Origin: Baffinella frigidus | Taxonomy: Eukaryota > Cryptophyceae > Cryptomonadales > Baffinellaceae | Assembly (NCBI GenBank): GCA_026770585.1 | Contig: MU646360.1 | Coordinates: 129,642-144,123 of the forward strand | Direction: 5' to 3' | Length of the DNA stretch: 14,482 nt | Part shown: positions 1 through 7,223 of the stretch, piece by piece | Position numbering within the stretch: position 1 is the stretch's first letter | Layout: every line of letters begins with the position of its first letter | The notes under the pieces: generated by a model | What the model saw: only the letters and a program-made list of their open reading frames with translations | Database searches by the model: none | Told to the model about the DNA's origin: nothing | Program-made: the position numbers and the translations under genes

Positions 1-82
1 GTTTGGAGTTTAGGGTGTGGGAATTGAAAGTTTGGGGTTTGGGTTTGGAGTTTAGGGTGTGGGAATTGAAAGTTTGGGGTTG
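1..82. repeat. Two-copy tandem repeat, telomere-like
   Basis: A 42-base unit occurs twice (1-42 and 43-82), almost identical. It contains GAGTTTAGGGTGTGGG and GTTTGGGGTT, which resemble degenerate TTTAGGG telomere units on the plus strand. It is an interstitial telomere-like or minisatellite sequence and runs off the left edge. Confidence 0.75.
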
Positions 83-117
83 TAGGTTCGAATCCAGTTG
101 GGACGGGGGACTCTTTG

Positions 118-545
118 GAACCCCACACCAACGATGAAACCGTGAATTGTGTGTAGGCTGACCCAGCATGTGACGAAATGGTGAATACTGTGTAGGCCGA
201 CCCTGGAAGCACGCCCACCCCCACACCAAACCGGGTGTGTCTATCACGCTCCACGGTAAACCATCCTGGTACAAACTCATTGTAAAACTAAAACATGCTG
301 GTACAAACTCCTAGTAAACTAAAACTCCCTGGTACAAACTCCTAGTAAACTAAAACGTCCTGGTACAAACACATAGTAAAACAAACACCTGCAGCAGCCG
401 CGGCGAAGGCGGAAGCCCACACCAAACCGGGTGTGTCCAGCACGCTCCACGCTACACAACTAAAACACCCTGGTACAAAATTAAAACATCATGGTACAAA
501 CCACTAGTAAAACAAGCACCTGCGGCAGCCGCGGCGAAGGCGGCG
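118..545. repeat. Composite minisatellite with GGTACAAA units
   Basis: A block starting CACACCAAACCGGGTGTGT occurs at 221 and again at 418. Each is followed by short units built on CTGGTACAAAC and TAGTAAACTAAAAC, and each ends in a GC-rich tail GCAGCCGCGGCGAAGGCGG (391-409 and 523-541). A third, shorter and diverged copy is at 11737-11842, where it interrupts an exon copy. Higher-order tandem repetition is plain in the sequence; nothing in it looks coding. Confidence 0.8.
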
Positions 546-667
546 GTAGCAAAGCCCTTCGACACCTGCATCACGAGGAGAGGGTATTTATTGCATTGGA
601 CCCTGACACAAATTGAGTTAAATATGTTTCCATATGAGATTCAGAAAAGTCCTTGGATCGCACAGCA
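546..667. other. No recognisable feature
   Basis: This is a stretch of mixed composition between the minisatellite and a foldback fragment. I saw no open frame, inverted repeat or copy elsewhere in the window. Confidence 0.5.
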
Positions 668-735
668 CAGGGGTACCTCACGCATAAGAAACCGCCTCCT
701 TCTAGGGCCCTACAGTGGGCCTTTGCCTAGACCCT
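668..735 (+). mobile_element. Family B foldback element, left-half fragment
   Basis: The end CAGGGGTACCTCACGCATAA and the inner CTAGGGCCCTACAG match the left arm of the complete family B palindrome at 12560-12682. The right arm is missing here, so this is a truncated copy. Confidence 0.6.
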
Positions 736-796
736 GAACGCGGGAGGGCATCAGGAAACCCAACCCCGAAATAATCATGGCGGCGAAGCAGAGGGC

Positions 797-843
797 TTTA
801 ACAACCCCATATTTAAAATACCCCCTCTTCCAGCCTCGAGTGG
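797..843 (+). mobile_element. Family D foldback element, right-end fragment
   Basis: TTTAACAACCCC, then ATTTAAAATAC, then CTTCCAGCCTCGAGTGG match the right end of the complete family D copy at 10094-10302. Only about 47 bases remain. Confidence 0.7.
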
Positions 844-1033
844 TGCGGGACGTGATTCATGCCTTGGAATTCGTGTAAAGTGGCAACTTTTGCCAGAATT
901 GTTCAACCCCGAGCCGTACCCAAAGGACAAGACCAGCAGAAAATCCGTACCTTTTTAACGGCAAAAGTTGATTCCTGAACGGACCCTACAGCGCGCGTTC
1001 AGAATTCTAAAGCACGGACTGGAACCACACAGA
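844..1033. other. Unassigned spacer with a weak hairpin
   Basis: No gene is seen. CAACTTTTGCC (883-893) faces GGCAAAAGTTG (960-970), an 11-base inverted repeat, and GAATTCG and CAGAATTCT lie near either side. It may be the remains of another foldback element with decayed outer arms. Confidence 0.4.
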
Positions 1034-1132
1034 GAGACGGGTCCCGTCTCGACCTATGTCCCTACGGATTGCCTACCGTAGGGTCGAAGGCCTATCACTT
1101 AGGGGTCTCGCTATCTCTCATCAGACCCGTCT
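1034..1132. mobile_element. Foldback element with AGAGACGGGTC ends
   Basis: AGAGACGGGTC at the left faces GACCCGTCTCT at the right. The interior carries CCTACGGATTGCCTACCGTA (1061-1080), the core shared with family C. A second CCCGTCTCG near 1043 makes the left arm itself palindromic. It abuts a family C element. Confidence 0.6.
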
Positions 1133-1134
1133 CT

Positions 1135-1298
1135 CCACACAGCGGGTTACGAAGGGATTTCGTGAATAGCCCATAGGCGATAAGACATAGGACCCTACGG
1201 TAGGCAATAGCTTAGGGACATAGGGGGGTTCCTACGGATGAGGTCACGAAAAGTTGGTGGCTTAGCCACTGACTTTCCCTTCGTAGCCCGCTGAGTGG
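1135..1298. mobile_element. Family C foldback element, copy 1
   Basis: The ends are CCACACAGCGGGTTACGAAG and the inverted match CTTCGTAGCCCGCTGAGTGG. The core holds ACCCTACGGTAGGCAAT and GGGACATAGGGGGG. Similar elements lie at 3193-3343, 5048-5212, 5981-6083, 9296-9459 and 12809-12947. No coding capacity; MITE-like. Confidence 0.8.
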
Positions 1299-1307
1299 AC
1301 TGGGTAG

Positions 1308-1517
1308 CCACTCGAGGCTGGAAGATGGAGTATTTTAAATGTGGGATTGTTAAATTCAGTACCAGCCACGGGCAGGCTTGGTCACGTTACAGGGGGAATT
1401 CCCCCAGTAACGTGGCCAAATGCGATATTTGTGTAACAATTACTACACAGCGGTCCACTTGTAAAGGACTTGTAAAGTTATCTTTTTAAAAATAGTCACA
1501 TTTCTAGCCTCGAGTGG
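1308..1517 (+). mobile_element. Family D foldback element, copy 1
   Basis: Terminal inverted repeats are CCACTCGAGGCTGGAAGATG and the inverted CATTTCTAGCCTCGAGTGG side. An inner hairpin GGTCACGTTAC...GTAACGTGGCC is at 1380-1417, and an AATTACTACACAG motif is near 1437. The copy at 10094-10302 is the same element in the opposite orientation, since its left end matches this right end. About 210 bases, non-coding. Confidence 0.85.
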
Positions 1518-1574
1518 AGTACTACCTTGCTCTTGAAGGCGGCCATAAGCTTCGCCAGCCGACTTTGGACCTCC

Positions 1575-1928
1575 TTCACGTCATCCTGCAACCGCGCGTG
1601 TTATCCTCAGAAACCGATCCTGTCATCCTCAGCAACCGCGCGTGTCATCCTTCAACCGGTTTTGTCATCCTTCACGTCATCCTGCAACCGCGCGTGTTAT
1701 CCTCAGTAACCGCTCCTGTTCTTTTCGCCAAATATTCTCTCTGGGGGTGGCCCCGATGGGGCAGCGGCAGACACAAGCCCCGACAGTAACGAACGGGGAC
1801 AGCATTTGGCGCTGGTGGTGGTGAATGGTCAGAGTGCAGACGCGGAGGAAGGCGAGCAACCGCGCGTGTCATCCTTCAACCGCTTTTGTCATCCTTCACG
1901 TCATCCTGCAACCGCGCGTGTTATCCTC
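1575..1928. repeat. 21-22-base minisatellite with CAACCGCGCGTGT units
   Basis: Units such as CAACCGCGCGTGTTATCCTC, AACCGATCCTGTCATCCTC and CAACCGCGCGTGTCATCCTT repeat from 1575 to about 1725 and from 1857 to 1928. The intervening 1726-1856 is not obviously repetitive. A further degenerate piece is at 2023-2075. Open frames across it are by-products of the period being close to a multiple of three. Confidence 0.8.
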
Positions 1929-2153
1929 GTATACTGTTTTATACTCGGTGATATATGACTCTGGGTAGGTGACTCTCTAGAGCATCTTTCTGCTCTCGCG
2001 TGTCCGTTGAGCCAACCAACCCTGAGTCTATCATCCTCAGTAACCGCTCTTGTCATCCATTAACCGCGTTTTGTTTTGCCGATGTTTCAGTATTTTTGTG
2101 GGCGACAGATGTGAAAACCGCTCTTTCCCCCTTTCCAGCATACGCTGGGAGAT

Positions 2154-2296
2154 CTAATACGCAAACACTTGTAATTTATAAACTGGATTTCAATCAAAAT
2201 TACTACACGTTTGCTTTAATATTACTAGTAAATATCGTTTTGTGTAGTAAATTTCATTGAATCCAGTTTATAAATTAAAAGTGTAGGCGTATGAGA
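2154..2296. mobile_element. Family F foldback element, copy 1
   Basis: Arms CTAATACGCAAACACTTGTA and AATTTATAAACTGGATT face their inverted complements at 2260-2296. The inner core begins AAAATTACTACACG (2196) and ends TGTGTAGTAAATTTC (2241-2255). Together with its flanks it is directly duplicated at 2450-2656. Confidence 0.85.
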
Positions 2297-2330
2297 TTAG
2301 CCTTCCACTCCTCGGGGTTTGAGCCTCCTA

Positions 2331-2450
2331 CCACTCGAGGCTGGAAGTGGGACTATTTTAGATGTGAGCTTGTTAAATTTAGTACTAGTCACGGGCAGGT
2401 TTGGTCACGTATCTCAAAGTTTACTTTGAGATACGTGACCAAACGCCCCT
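2331..2450 (+). mobile_element. Family D fragment between the two family F copies
   Basis: It starts CCACTCGAGGCTGGAAG and follows family D through TTAAATTTAGTACTAGTCACG to a perfect hairpin TTTGGTCACGTATCTCAAAG...CTTTGAGATACGTGACCAAA (2400-2443). It stops at AACGCCCCTTT and lacks the right end. It separates the two tandem F units. Confidence 0.75.
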
Positions 2451-2479
2451 TTCCCCCTTTCGTATGCATACGCTGGGAG

Positions 2480-2626
2480 ATCTAATACGCAAACACTTGT
2501 AATTTATAAACTGGATTCAATGAAATTTACTACACAGAACGATCTTTACTAGTAATATTAAAGCAAACGTGCAGTAATTTTGATTGAAATGAATCTTATA
2601 AATTATAAGTGTTTGCGTATGAGATC
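2480..2626. mobile_element. Family F foldback element, copy 2, core inverted
   Basis: The outer arms and both flanks match copy 1 in the same orientation: CATACGCTGGGAGATCTAAT on the left, CCTTCCACTCCTC and GGGTTTGAGC on the right. The inner core is reverse-complemented: it now begins AAATTTACTACACAGAACG and ends ACGTGCAGTAATTTTGATTG. Confidence 0.85.
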
Positions 2627-2654
2627 ATCCTTCCACTCCTCAGGGTTTGAGCAT

Positions 2655-2961
2655 CCTAGCTTATCTCACACAATGTATTTATCAATTGGTTTCAGAAAGT
2701 CGACTCCCCCACAAAATCCTCCACTTATTGTTTACTACTACTAATTAAAATATTAAGTTAACGATTTTGAGGGGGAGTTGACTTTCTAAAACCAAGTAAT
2801 AAATGCATTGTGTGCGATAATAGCTCTGTCCCACTTCGACTTCGTCTCCCCATCAATTCGCCACCCCAAATTTTCTCAGGTGAATGTTGACCCCCCCCTG
2901 GATAAATTGGGGGGGGGGGTGAATTGATGGGGAGACAAAATCGAAGTGGGACAGAGCTAGG
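2655..2961. mobile_element. Family H foldback element interrupted by element G
   Basis: Removing 2661-2820 and one TAGC joins CCTAGC to TCTGTCCCACTTCGA. This is a perfect inverted match to TCGAAGTGGGACAGAGCTAG at the right end (2941-2960). Inside, CGTCTCCCCATCAATTC faces GAATTGATGGGGAGAC, with C-rich and G-rich runs towards the middle. It is a long hairpin with no coding content. Confidence 0.85.
2661..2820. mobile_element. Foldback element G, nested in H
   Basis: Arms TTATCTCACACAATGTATTT...GAAAGTCGACTCCCCCACAA face GAGGGGGAGTTGACTTTC...AAATGCATTGTGTGCGATAA. Arms are about 58 bases with a short AT-rich loop. TAGC flanks both sides (2657-2660 and 2821-2824) as a target-site duplication, which fixes both boundaries and shows that G inserted after H. 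Confidence 0.88.
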
Positions 2962-3192
2962 CCTCCCTAGGAGTCCCCCGCCGTTTCCCTACACCCGGAT
3001 TCCGGATTAAAATACTTTTAGAAGCGCAGGAATAATAGAAAGACTCAACAAAAATACACCTGTTTGATACACAGGCCATCGACGCGTGGGTCGTTTCCCT
3101 ACTGTGCGATCCTGAGTCTTGTCTGAATCTCATGGGAAACCAAATTTAACTTGCATCATGTTTTGCTATCTTAGCGGTGGGTTTTGTGCTCG
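2962..3192. other. Unassigned spacer
   Basis: No gene or clear inverted repeat. CGTTTCCCTAC occurs twice (2982-2992 and 3091-3101). This is probably old repeat debris. Confidence 0.4.
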
Positions 3193-3343
3193 ACACAGCG
3201 GGCTTCGAAGAGATTTTCGGGCTCTGGGAGCCCGGGTTTCCGTCGTAGGAACCCCCCCTCTGTTCCTACGGATTGCCTACCGTAGGGTCGTGGGCCTTAT
3301 CGCTTAAGGGTTATTCCAAATCCCTTCGAAGTCCGCTGAGTGG
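3193..3343. mobile_element. Family C foldback element, copy 2
   Basis: It runs from ACACAGCGGGCTTCGAAGAG to the inverted CTTCGAAGTCCGCTGAGTGG. The left arm includes a small hairpin GGGCTCTGGGAGCCC (3217-3231). The core carries CCTACGGATTGCCTACCGTA (3265-3284). Confidence 0.8.
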
Positions 3344-3366
3344 ATTGTGAAGCTTTACCGAGGCTG

Positions 3367-3544
3367 ATACCACGCAAGAGTGTAGGGCAGAGTGACCCAC
3401 AGGAGAAATAGTAGAATTCTACTATTTCTTAAGTTCATAAGTGGACATTCTTCCCACAGAAAAATCGAATTTTCGGAAAGTTGTTACAAATTCCGTGTGA
3501 ACAGGCTTGTTTTCCCAGGTCTGCCCTACACTCTTGCGTGGTAT
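3367..3544. mobile_element. Family J foldback element, copy 1
   Basis: ATACCACGCAAGAGTGTAGG at the left faces CCTACACTCTTGCGTGGTAT at the right. A perfect 26-base palindrome centred on GAATTC lies at 3404-3429. A second member with CCACGCAAGAG ends is at 5358-5633. Confidence 0.85.
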
Positions 3545-3574
3545 GGCAAATTCCACCGTTAAGACAACACAAAA

Positions 3575-3966
3575 CGACTTTTCTAAATTGGATATGTTTC
3601 CACAAAATCTCTTCCCTTGTAATATAACAATAGTCATGCGAGAAGGCGCCAGAGCCCTAGTGGCTGTACGTCTGCGTCATTTGACCAGGCCGTAATCTGG
3701 TACAAATTCACTGATTTTACAGTGAATTCACCACCTCGAGACGTATAGCCACTAGGCGTAGGACCACCATAGGGCCCTAGGCATAGGCATACTGTAGGGT
3801 CTTAGGGGGAGGCGTTTTCTTACAAGCGAGGTACCCCTGTAGGAAACCTGCCAGTTTCTTCACCTCCGGTGCGGTACCGGCCTAGGGCTCTGGCGCCTTC
3901 TCGCACGACTATTGTTATATGACAAGGGACGGGGTTTTGCGGAAACATATTCAATTGAAGAAATCG
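3575..3966. mobile_element. Large foldback element K with nested palindromes
   Basis: The left arm (about 3575-3660) holds ATGTTTCCACAAAATCTCTT, AATATAACAATAGTC and GAGAAGGCGCCAGAGCCCTA. The right arm (about 3882-3966) is its inverted copy with a few differences. Inside are a second palindrome (3657-3755, CTAGTGGCTGTACGTCT against AGACGTATAGCCACTAG) and a family B right half (3756-3841). Arms of about 85 bases make this the largest hairpin in the window. Confidence 0.85.
3756..3841 (-). mobile_element. Family B fragment inside element K
   Basis: ACTGTAGGGTCTTAGGGGGA through TTCTTACAAGCGAGGTACCC and CTGTAG match the right arm of the complete family B copy at 12560-12682. Confidence 0.65.
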
Positions 3967-3996
3967 CATGCTGGGGTCCTTCTAACCCGTCCTATG

Positions 3997-4169
3997 GATG
4001 ATCTAATCCCGCCGAGTATTCATAATGAATACAATTTTGGTGTATCTTGAGGGGTATAAATAAGACAGTCGTCTATCTAGACTTCATTTAGAGCCTCAAG
4101 ATACACCAGAATCGAATCGGAGATCCCCGAAATCGTATTCATTGTGAATACTCGTCCGGATGAGATCAC
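3997..4169. mobile_element. Family L foldback element, copy 1
   Basis: The left end GATCTAATCCCGCCGAGTAT faces ATACTCGTCCGGATGAGATC. An inner hairpin has GGTGTATCTTGAGG (4040-4053) against CCTCAAGATACACC (4095-4108). The right arm contains CGGAGATCCCCGAAATCG, which the left arm lacks, so the arms are unequal. The second member is at 9030-9217. Confidence 0.8.
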
Positions 4170-4170
4170 T

Positions 4171-4211
4171 TGTAGGGTATTCACGAAGTCCCTTCGAAGC
4201 CCGCTGTGTGG
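4171..4211. mobile_element. Family C right-end fragment
   Basis: TAGGGTATTCACGAAGTCCC and TTCGAAGCCCGCTGTGTGG match the right terminus of family C. The rest is missing. Confidence 0.65.
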
Positions 4212-4212
4212 C

Positions 4213-4696
4213 TTGGGGGCTTGGTTTGTACCACACACCCAGCATGTCAACTTGGACATAGTCAGGCGCCCCGAATGAGGCAGAGCGAGGGGTTGGAACC
4301 TCGAGGCCCACAGCCAAGGCCTCGACGTCAGAGCCCTTGTCTATTCTCAGTCTATTCCGACCCACACATTTCCTGCGCCCAGGCTCTTGGCGGACTATTC
4401 GTACGTTGACATGCTGGGTCTACGGTACAAATCCGTCAACTTTGGCGCGGGAAAGCGCCCGGGTGAAGCAGATTGGCGAGACCAAATAGACTGAGAACAT
4501 GGTCTGACCCCTCGACATCAGACCCTAGACGTTCTCAGCGGCGTGTTTCGTAGACTGAACCCCAAACCCTGAATCCTAAATCCGTCAACTTTGGGGCGAA
4601 AAAGGACCTCGAGGCCCTCAGCCAAGTCCTCGACGTCAGAGCCCTTGTACCCCGCCGCGGACTCCGCCAGCTTATCCAGCCGTCCCTGTCCAGCGA
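4213..4696. repeat. Family I repeat copies, tandem and rearranged
   Basis: Family I is marked by CTAGCTCTG, then TTGACATGCTGGGTGTGCGG, then TACAAATCCGTCAACTTTGG. Here an inverted copy lies at about 4213-4280 (ACACACCCAGCATGTCAACT), a forward copy at 4397-4480 and a partial one at 4586-4612. Between them are direct repeats of CCTCGACGTCAGAGCCCTTG (4320-4339, 4628-4647; also 4857-4876 with one change). Confidence 0.7.
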
Positions 4697-4852
4697 ACCG
4701 TTGCGTTTCAGTGTGTCCTCGGGACGAAGAGTTGCGTGCTAGTGTGTCCTCGGGACGAGGAGTTGCGGGTTTCTGTACCCCCCCCACCAACCGCTGCGTT
4801 TTTCAGTGTGTCGTCGGGACCAACCGGTGCGGTTCAGTGTGTCCTCAGGACA
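4697..4852. repeat. About 30-base minisatellite with CAGTGTGTCCTCGGGAC
   Basis: TTGCGTTTCAGTGTGTCCTC and variants recur at about 4700, 4731, 4790 and 4822, each followed by GGGAC or AGGAC. Frames across it are open only because the repeat lacks stops. Confidence 0.75.
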
Positions 4853-4924
4853 AGTCCTCGACGCCAGAGCCCTTGTACCCCGCTAGCTTATCCAGCCGCC
4901 CCTGCAACCTCCAAGGTTCACCGA

Positions 4925-5042
4925 TTTGGGGGCTCACCGATTTGGTGCGCCCGGGCTCGTGTTCGCTCCAAAGTTGACGGAATGGTACCGCACACCCAGC
5001 ATGTCAACTTGAGAATAGTCGGTCAAGCCAACTGAGGCAGAT
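4925..5042 (-). repeat. Family I repeat, inverted copy
   Basis: CCAAAGTTGACGGAATGGTA, CCGCACACCCAGCATGTCAA and CTTGAGAATAGTC followed by ACTGAGGCAGATCT form the reverse complement of the copy at 9785-9912. Confidence 0.75.
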
Positions 5043-5047
5043 CTATA

Positions 5048-5212
5048 CCACACAGAGGGCTACGAAGGGATTTTCGGGCACTCAGTGCCCGAGCATGTTT
5101 CCGTTTCCTTATCTGTAGGAACCCCCATATACCCCTACGGGTTGTCTACCGTAGGGTCCTAGGTCTTGTCGTTTAGGGGTTATTCAAAATCCCTTCGAAG
5201 TCCGCTGTGTGG
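5048..5212. mobile_element. Family C foldback element, copy 3
   Basis: CCACACAGAGGGCTACGAAG faces CTTCGAAGTCCGCTGTGTGG. A small hairpin GGGCACTCAGTGCCC is at 5077-5091 and the core CCTACGGGTTGTCTACCGTA near 5133. It sits directly against a family I end. Confidence 0.82.
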
Positions 5213-5357
5213 TTTGGAGAGTACCAGCACAGGCCAGAAGGGTCCCAATGGATCCCCCCAAGGTCTCCTATGTGATCTGCTAGAACGTGTGGCATAGCGG
5301 ACTGGCCAAACGACGAAACACTTTCCGTGCGAATTTCTGCCTCCTCAGCTCAGCCCT

Positions 5358-5633
5358 GCCACGCAAGAGCCTAGGGCTGAGCGGGCGAAACAGAGTCTTT
5401 CTGTTACATAAAGACTGTTTCGATTCGGGGTACACACAATAAAAAATGTTTTCTTTTTTTGGTACCACGAATCTCCACTTTGGGTGAGGAATCACAGAAT
5501 TTCCCACGCTATTCGAAACCCATGCTATTTGACTTGGGTGAATTGGTAAACCCTAAACCAATTCACCCAAGTCAAATAGCGTGGGTTTGCCTATCGACTC
5601 CACACAGAACTCAGCCCAAGCCTCTTGCGTGGT
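5358..5633. mobile_element. Family J foldback element, copy 2
   Basis: CCACGCAAGAGCCTAGGGCT faces AGCCCAAGCCTCTTGCGTGG. Inside is a nearly perfect hairpin at 5517-5588, TGCTATTTGACTTGGGTGAA against TTCACCCAAGTCAAATAGCG, with a loop around TAAACCCTAA. The stretch 5213-5357 before it has no recognisable feature. Confidence 0.8.
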
Positions 5634-5640
5634 TCCTCGC

Positions 5641-5781
5641 CACGGTTTCCTTAAGTTGATCACTTTACGTACACCCCTATATTAACCGAGGCAGTGCTAG
5701 AGATCTGCCCTTGCTCGACACGGTTTCCTTAATTTGATCACTTCATACACACGCCTATATTACCTGATGCAGAGCTAGAGC
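5641..5781. repeat. 78-base direct repeat
   Basis: CACGGTTTCCTTAAGTTGAT...ATATTAACCGAGGCAGTGCT (5641-5700) recurs as CACGGTTTCCTTAATTTGAT...ATATTACCTGATGCAGAGCT (5719-5778). Both end in a CTAGAG motif like the end of family I. Confidence 0.75.
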
Positions 5782-5790
5782 TCCACCCTT

Positions 5791-5932
5791 CCACTAGCCC
5801 TTCAAGGTGGCTCAAATAGTGCTCTGGAACATATTCGATCTACCTTGACATCGGGGTCGGATCCAACCCCGATGCAAGGTAAATTCGAAGACCTCCCAGG
5901 GCACTATTTGAGCCACTTGGGGTGGCTGGTGG
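5791..5932. mobile_element. Family N foldback element, copy 1
   Basis: CCACTAGCCCTTCAAGGTGG and CTCAAATAGTGCTCTGG face CCAGGGCACTATTTGAG and CCACTTGGGGTGGCTGGTGG. The interior is palindromic around a GGATCC centre (ACATCGGGGT against ACCCCGATGC). Copy 2 at 8797-8959 shares the arms but not the interior. Confidence 0.85.
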
Positions 5933-5980
5933 TGCGGCCCGGGGGCGGGCGGTTACTGGGGCGAGCGGTTTACCTACACC

Positions 5981-6083
5981 CCACACAGCGGACTTCAAAG
6001 GGATGTTGAATAACCCCTAAGCGATGAGACCTACGACCCTACGGTAGGCAACCCGTAGGGACATAGGGGGTTTCCTATGGAGG
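5981..6083 (+). mobile_element. Family C element, truncated copy 4
   Basis: The left end CCACACAGCGGACTTCAAAG and the core ACCCTACGGTAGGCAACCCG are present. The inverted right end is absent. Confidence 0.7.
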
Positions 6084-6114
6084 TTTCTCGCCGCGGTCTC
6101 CTCAGGGGTGCATC

Positions 6115-6282
6115 CCACCAGCCCGCACGGTCTAGGCAAATGGGAAATCACGTACCAGTTTTAAAACTCTAAACACCTTGCTTTTGGAGTTTTAAAAATA
6201 ACCGGCGTCGGAATCCGACGGTCTGCAAGGGCATTACGTACCAACAAATTCGACCATTTGCCCACACCGTGAGGGTTGGTGG
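6115..6282. mobile_element. Family O foldback element, copy 1
   Basis: CCACCAGCCCGCACGGTCTA followed by GGCAAATGG faces CCATTTGCCCACACCGTGAG followed by GGTTGGTGG. Inside, AGTTTTAAAACTC faces GGAGTTTTAAAA, and CGTCGGAATCCGACG (6204-6218) is a 15-base palindrome. Copy 2 is at 9594-9743. Confidence 0.85.
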
Positions 6283-6336
6283 TCACATACAAGCCCCAGC
6301 GCGCAGCCCCCCTCGTCGGGGGCCCATTCACGCAAA

Positions 6337-6484
6337 AAGCCAACGCCAGCGAGGTACTTAGAGCCTACGGATTGCCTACGGTAGGAGCCCTCCTCCTACG
6401 ACTTTTAAAGGCCTTTTTGTTTTAAAAGTCGTAGGAGGAGGGGGGTTTCCTACCGTATGCTAAGGGGTGCGCTGGCGTTAGCTT
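6337..6484. mobile_element. Foldback element with AAGCCAACGCCAGCG ends
   Basis: AAGCCAACGCCAGCG faces CGCTGGCGTTAGCTT. Further in, CCTCCTCCTACGACTTTTAA faces TTAAAAGTCGTAGGAGGAGG. Between arms and loop lies the family C core CTACGGATTGCCTACGGTAG (6364-6383), so it combines that core with unrelated arms. Confidence 0.82.
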
Positions 6485-6523
6485 CTGGCATTACCAAGGC
6501 TGCCTGAGGGGCAGAGGAGCAGG

Positions 6524-6626
6524 CTAGCTCTGTCTCCGTCGGGTTGCCTGACTATGCTTATGTTGATATGCTGGGTGTGCGGTACAAAGCCGTTAAATTT
6601 GGAGTGGAAAAGACCACCCTGGAGGG
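6524..6626 (+). repeat. Family I repeat copy
   Basis: CTAGCTCTGTCTCCGTCGGG, ATGTTGATATGCTGGGTGTG and CGGTACAAAGCCGTTAAATT follow the family I order. It lies just downstream (in its direction of reading) of the minus-strand gene. Confidence 0.75.
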
Positions 6627-6701
6627 GACTTGCGGCCAATCCCGAATAACCCTTTATCGCAAAAGTTGACATGATTTATACCACTAAAATACATATTGGA
6701 C

Positions 6702-6767
6702 CTTTTTGTACCAGATCCATTCATCACGGGGCAGCCGCATTGTGGCGCCATCTCCAAGGGGAGTTGA
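6702..6767 (-). CDS. Possible second exon of the putative plastid-targeted protein gene
   Basis: On the minus strand a T-rich stretch ends in AG at 6768-6769. A 66-base in-frame segment follows, encoding STPLGDGATMRLPRDEWIWY and two lysines. AAAAAG then precedes a GT at 6701-6700. Both junctions would be phase 0, in keeping with the first exon ending at 6957. The residue mix (acidic, Trp and Tyr clustered) looks protein-like, and this stretch has no copy elsewhere in the window. If the GT is not used, the frame runs on for five more residues (VQYVF) to a stop at 6684-6686, so it could be a terminal exon. A stronger-looking acceptor (CATCTGCCACAG, ending near 6849) lies upstream but leads into repeat sequence. 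I do not recognise the protein. The exon call is an inference and needs a transcript. Confidence 0.3.
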
Positions 6768-6849
6768 CTTAAGAATGCTCAAAATACCATAATGTTCCAT
6801 CCAGGGTGGAGCCCGGTCTCGACAAATTGGTGAGACCGAATAGACTGTG

Positions 6850-6956
6850 GCAGATGTAGGTAGAGGGGCGGGGGGAGGGGCGGGATGCAGATGAGAGGAG
6901 GAGGAAGAGGAAGAGTGAGGAAAGTGAGAGGATGAGGAGGAGGATGCGTGAGGAAC
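6850..6956 (-). other. Presumed intron with polypyrimidine content
   Basis: In the gene direction this stretch is almost all pyrimidine (TCCTCC and CTTCCT runs) and begins GTTCCTCACG right after the first exon. It ends near CATCTGCCACAG. Translated, it gives only serine and proline runs, which suggests intron rather than coding sequence. Just beyond it, 6800-6848 contains family I debris (GGTCTCGACAAATTGGTGAG). Confidence 0.5.
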
Positions 6957-7223
6957 CTTGACTTTCTCGTAGGCTTCTCCGTCCTTGTCGGTGGATGCCA
7001 TCGCGAGAGGGAAGGCGGAAGGGCGCAGCGAGGCGCGGCATGCACGAGGCACCAGAGGGGCTCTGAGGGAGCGGGGCGCGGAGGAGAGGGCGGGGGAGGC
7101 GATGAGGGAGGCAGGGGGGAGGGAGAAGGAGGCGGCGATGGTGAGGGACGCCAGCGCCACGGCCGCTACGAAGAGCATAGCGGCCCGGCGTTGAGCGGCC
7201 CCAGAAATGCTCGTGCGCCTCAT
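6957..7223 (-). CDS. First exon of a putative plastid-targeted protein (bipartite leader)
   Basis: The exon encodes 89 residues from an ATG at 7223. After a short basic start (MRRTSISGAAQRRA) comes a hydrophobic stretch, residues 16-32, MLFVAAVALASLTIAA, ending in a likely signal-peptidase site before SFSLPP. Residues 32-75 are rich in Ser, Ala, Pro and Arg with almost no acids, like a transit peptide. The composition changes at about residue 76 to ASTDKDGEAYEKVK, probably the start of the mature protein. A signal peptide followed by a Phe near the cleavage site and a transit-like stretch is the pattern known for proteins entering complex red-lineage plastids; applying it here is inference. 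Met16 (7178) is an alternative start that would give a more classical signal peptide. The reading frame is open far upstream, so the start rests on the leader pattern. The exon ends AAG followed by GTTCCT, a weak donor. The mature protein is not identifiable from this piece. The gene is divergent from the lipid-transfer gene starting at 7958. Confidence 0.6.

Noticed and set aside
83-100. GGTTCGAATCC resembles the B box of a tRNA gene
   Set aside because: No cloverleaf can be drawn: the T stem pairs poorly and telomere-like repeats stand where the rest of a tRNA should be. It may be a chance match or a worn SINE remnant.
1514-1872. Overlapping open frames on both strands
   Set aside because: They follow the 21-22-base minisatellite, whose period keeps frames open; the protein is repetitive and on both strands at once.
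4518-5035. Open frames of 90-128 codons on both strands
   Set aside because: They run through family I repeats and the CAGTGTGTCCTCGGGAC minisatellite and show no splice or start signals.
1-6690. Transposase, reverse transcriptase or viral genes
   Set aside because: I looked for long frames or catalytic motifs around the foldback elements and saw none; all elements here appear non-autonomous.
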